This document shows positions 63,142 to 64,000 of a stretch of DNA of 64,000 bases, piece after piece (positions within the stretch are counted from its first letter, which is position 1; every line of letters starts with the position of its first letter). A program made the position numbers and the translations under genes. Below the pieces are notes generated by a model. It ran no database searches, had not been told where the DNA came from, and saw only the letters and a program-made list of their open reading frames with translations. The DNA is taken from IMG/VR virus record IMGVR_UViG_3300017917_001123, positions 186,001-250,000 of that record. One strand, 5' to 3'. This DNA comes from a virus.

Positions 63142-64000
63142 ATGGCCTTCTACAACACAATCAAAGAGTTAGACATAGAACACAGCGCAGTTTGTAATGC
63201 GGCCTGTCCTCAGTGTACAAGAGAGCTTCGCCCCGGAGACTACAGTTGGTTTAACCAAACATGGCTTCCTACAGAGTTTTACCAAGAGCGTATTCCACAA
63301 TATGTATTAGACAACTTAGAAACTATCTTCTTTAGTGGCATGGTAGGCGATCCTTGTGCGGCTCCTAACTTCTTAGAAGTGTGTAAGGTTATTAAAGAAC
63401 GTGCTCCGCATATCCATATTAAGATTAGTACTAATGGAGGTATGCGTAGTCCTGCTTGGTGGGCAGAGCTTGCTAGTATATTAGGGCAAGGTAGTTGGGT
63501 TCGTTTTGCTATTGACGGACTAGCAGACACTAATCATATCTATCGTGTTAATGTAAGTTGGAATAAAGTTGTTGCTAACGTAGATGCGTTTATTAAATCT
63601 GGCGGAGAAGCAGAATGGCAGTATATTGTGTTCAAACACAACGAGCATCAAGTAGAAGAAGCAAAGAAATTATCTGAAGATATGGGCTTTGCTAGATTTG
63701 TTATTAGACGCAGTCATCGCTTCTTGCTAGATGCTCTATTTGAAACACAGTACGTGGGTATCTCTGTTCCTACTAATGACAAATATGTACATCCGTTGAT
63801 TCTACAAAAGAAGAAAGTGTTTAACATTGTAGATGCGTTAAAAGTATCCAACGATAGTAGTGTAACTTGTGAAGTACAAGGACGCAAGAGTGTTTACATA
63901 TCAGCAGATGGTTGGGTGTTTCCTTGTGTATATACAGGAACATGTGTTCACTTAATGAAGACACGCAGTCTACATGACGGTTGGACTAAGTTATGGGAAG
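63142..64000 (+). CDS. Radical SAM enzyme 6 (3' end outside window)
   Basis: At least 286 residues, frame open to the window end. C18-x3-C22-x2-C25 (CNAACPQC), as in the gene at 54124 (same residue numbers), ISTNGGMRSPAWW and AIDGL, then VFKHNEHQVEEAKKL. A close paralog of radical SAM enzyme 1. No stop is seen, so the C-terminal part is unknown. Confidence 0.85.
   Translation, partial: MAFYNTIKELDIEHSAVCNAACPQCTRELRPGDYSWFNQTWLPTEFYQERIPQYVLDNLETIFFSGMVGDPCAAPNFLEVCKVIKERAPHIHIKISTNGGMRSPAWWAELASILGQGSWVRFAIDGLADTNHIYRVNVSWNKVVANVDAFIKSGGEAEWQYIVFKHNEHQVEEAKKLSEDMGFARFVIRRSHRFLLDALFETQYVGISVPTNDKYVHPLILQKKKVFNIVDALKVSNDSSVTCEVQGRKSVYISADGWVFPCVYTGTCVHLMKTRSLHDGWTKLWE

Overview
The window is 64 kb of a large, T4-like contractile-tailed phage (Caudoviricetes, myovirus). 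Tail sheath, tail tube, both terminase subunits, a gp32 single-strand binding protein, UvsX, UvsY, UvsW, a gp62-like clamp-loader subunit, gp61 primase and gp41 helicase can be read directly from the translated sequence. No integrase, CRISPR array or insertion sequence was found. The host cannot be named. Consensus sigma-70 promoters, a bacterial-type tRNA-Ile2(CAU) and a GcrA-like zinc domain point to a proteobacterium, and the gene content resembles environmental aquatic T4-like phages.

Layout. 1-11.3 kb (+): virion and packaging genes in an order unlike T4 (sheath, tube, tube-like baseplate protein, head-completion nuclease, small terminase, two prohead/internal proteins, large terminase, large virion-type protein). 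11.4-20.3 kb and 21.7-24.1 kb (+): recombination and replication genes, including a 189-residue miniature of the bacterial DnaE polymerase. 20.3-30.1 kb: structural proteins, a tail-fibre-like protein, a YqgE-like protein, a nucleotidyltransferase and a GT9-like enzyme. 30.1-31.1 kb (-): a few small late-type genes. 31.4-43.3 kb (-): about 35 small early genes, many of them behind near-identical sigma-70 promoters. 43.3-46.0 kb: tRNA, possible ncRNA and more small genes. 46.1-64 kb, mostly (+): glycan-type and tailoring enzymes, running into a dense cluster of radical SAM enzymes, Fe/2OG-type oxygenases, methyltransferases, a QueC-like ATPase, an SDR and a nucleotidyltransferase-cupin fusion.

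Two promoter systems can be read by eye. Early: TTGACA-17 bp-TATACT/TATAAT, mostly with a conserved GGTAAA inside the spacer, usually a short leader and an AGGAGC ribosome site; several -35 boxes contain the stop codon of the next gene. Late: [T/A/C/G][A/T]TAAATA, placed exactly 5 (less often 7) bases before the start codon. With T4 late-promoter geometry this puts +1 on the ATG, so many late genes should make leaderless mRNAs. Late promoters also occur as divergent pairs in gaps of 12-53 bp.

The early minus-strand block probably takes over the host. The replication operon carries a T4 replisome and recombination set. The late genes build the particle, and the 46-64 kb tailoring cluster is under late-type promoters, so its products are made while virions assemble. 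That fits modification of virion proteins, glycans or the cell envelope. No substrate can be named from sequence alone. The phage late sigma factor (gp55) and the main polymerase (gp43) were not found in this window.
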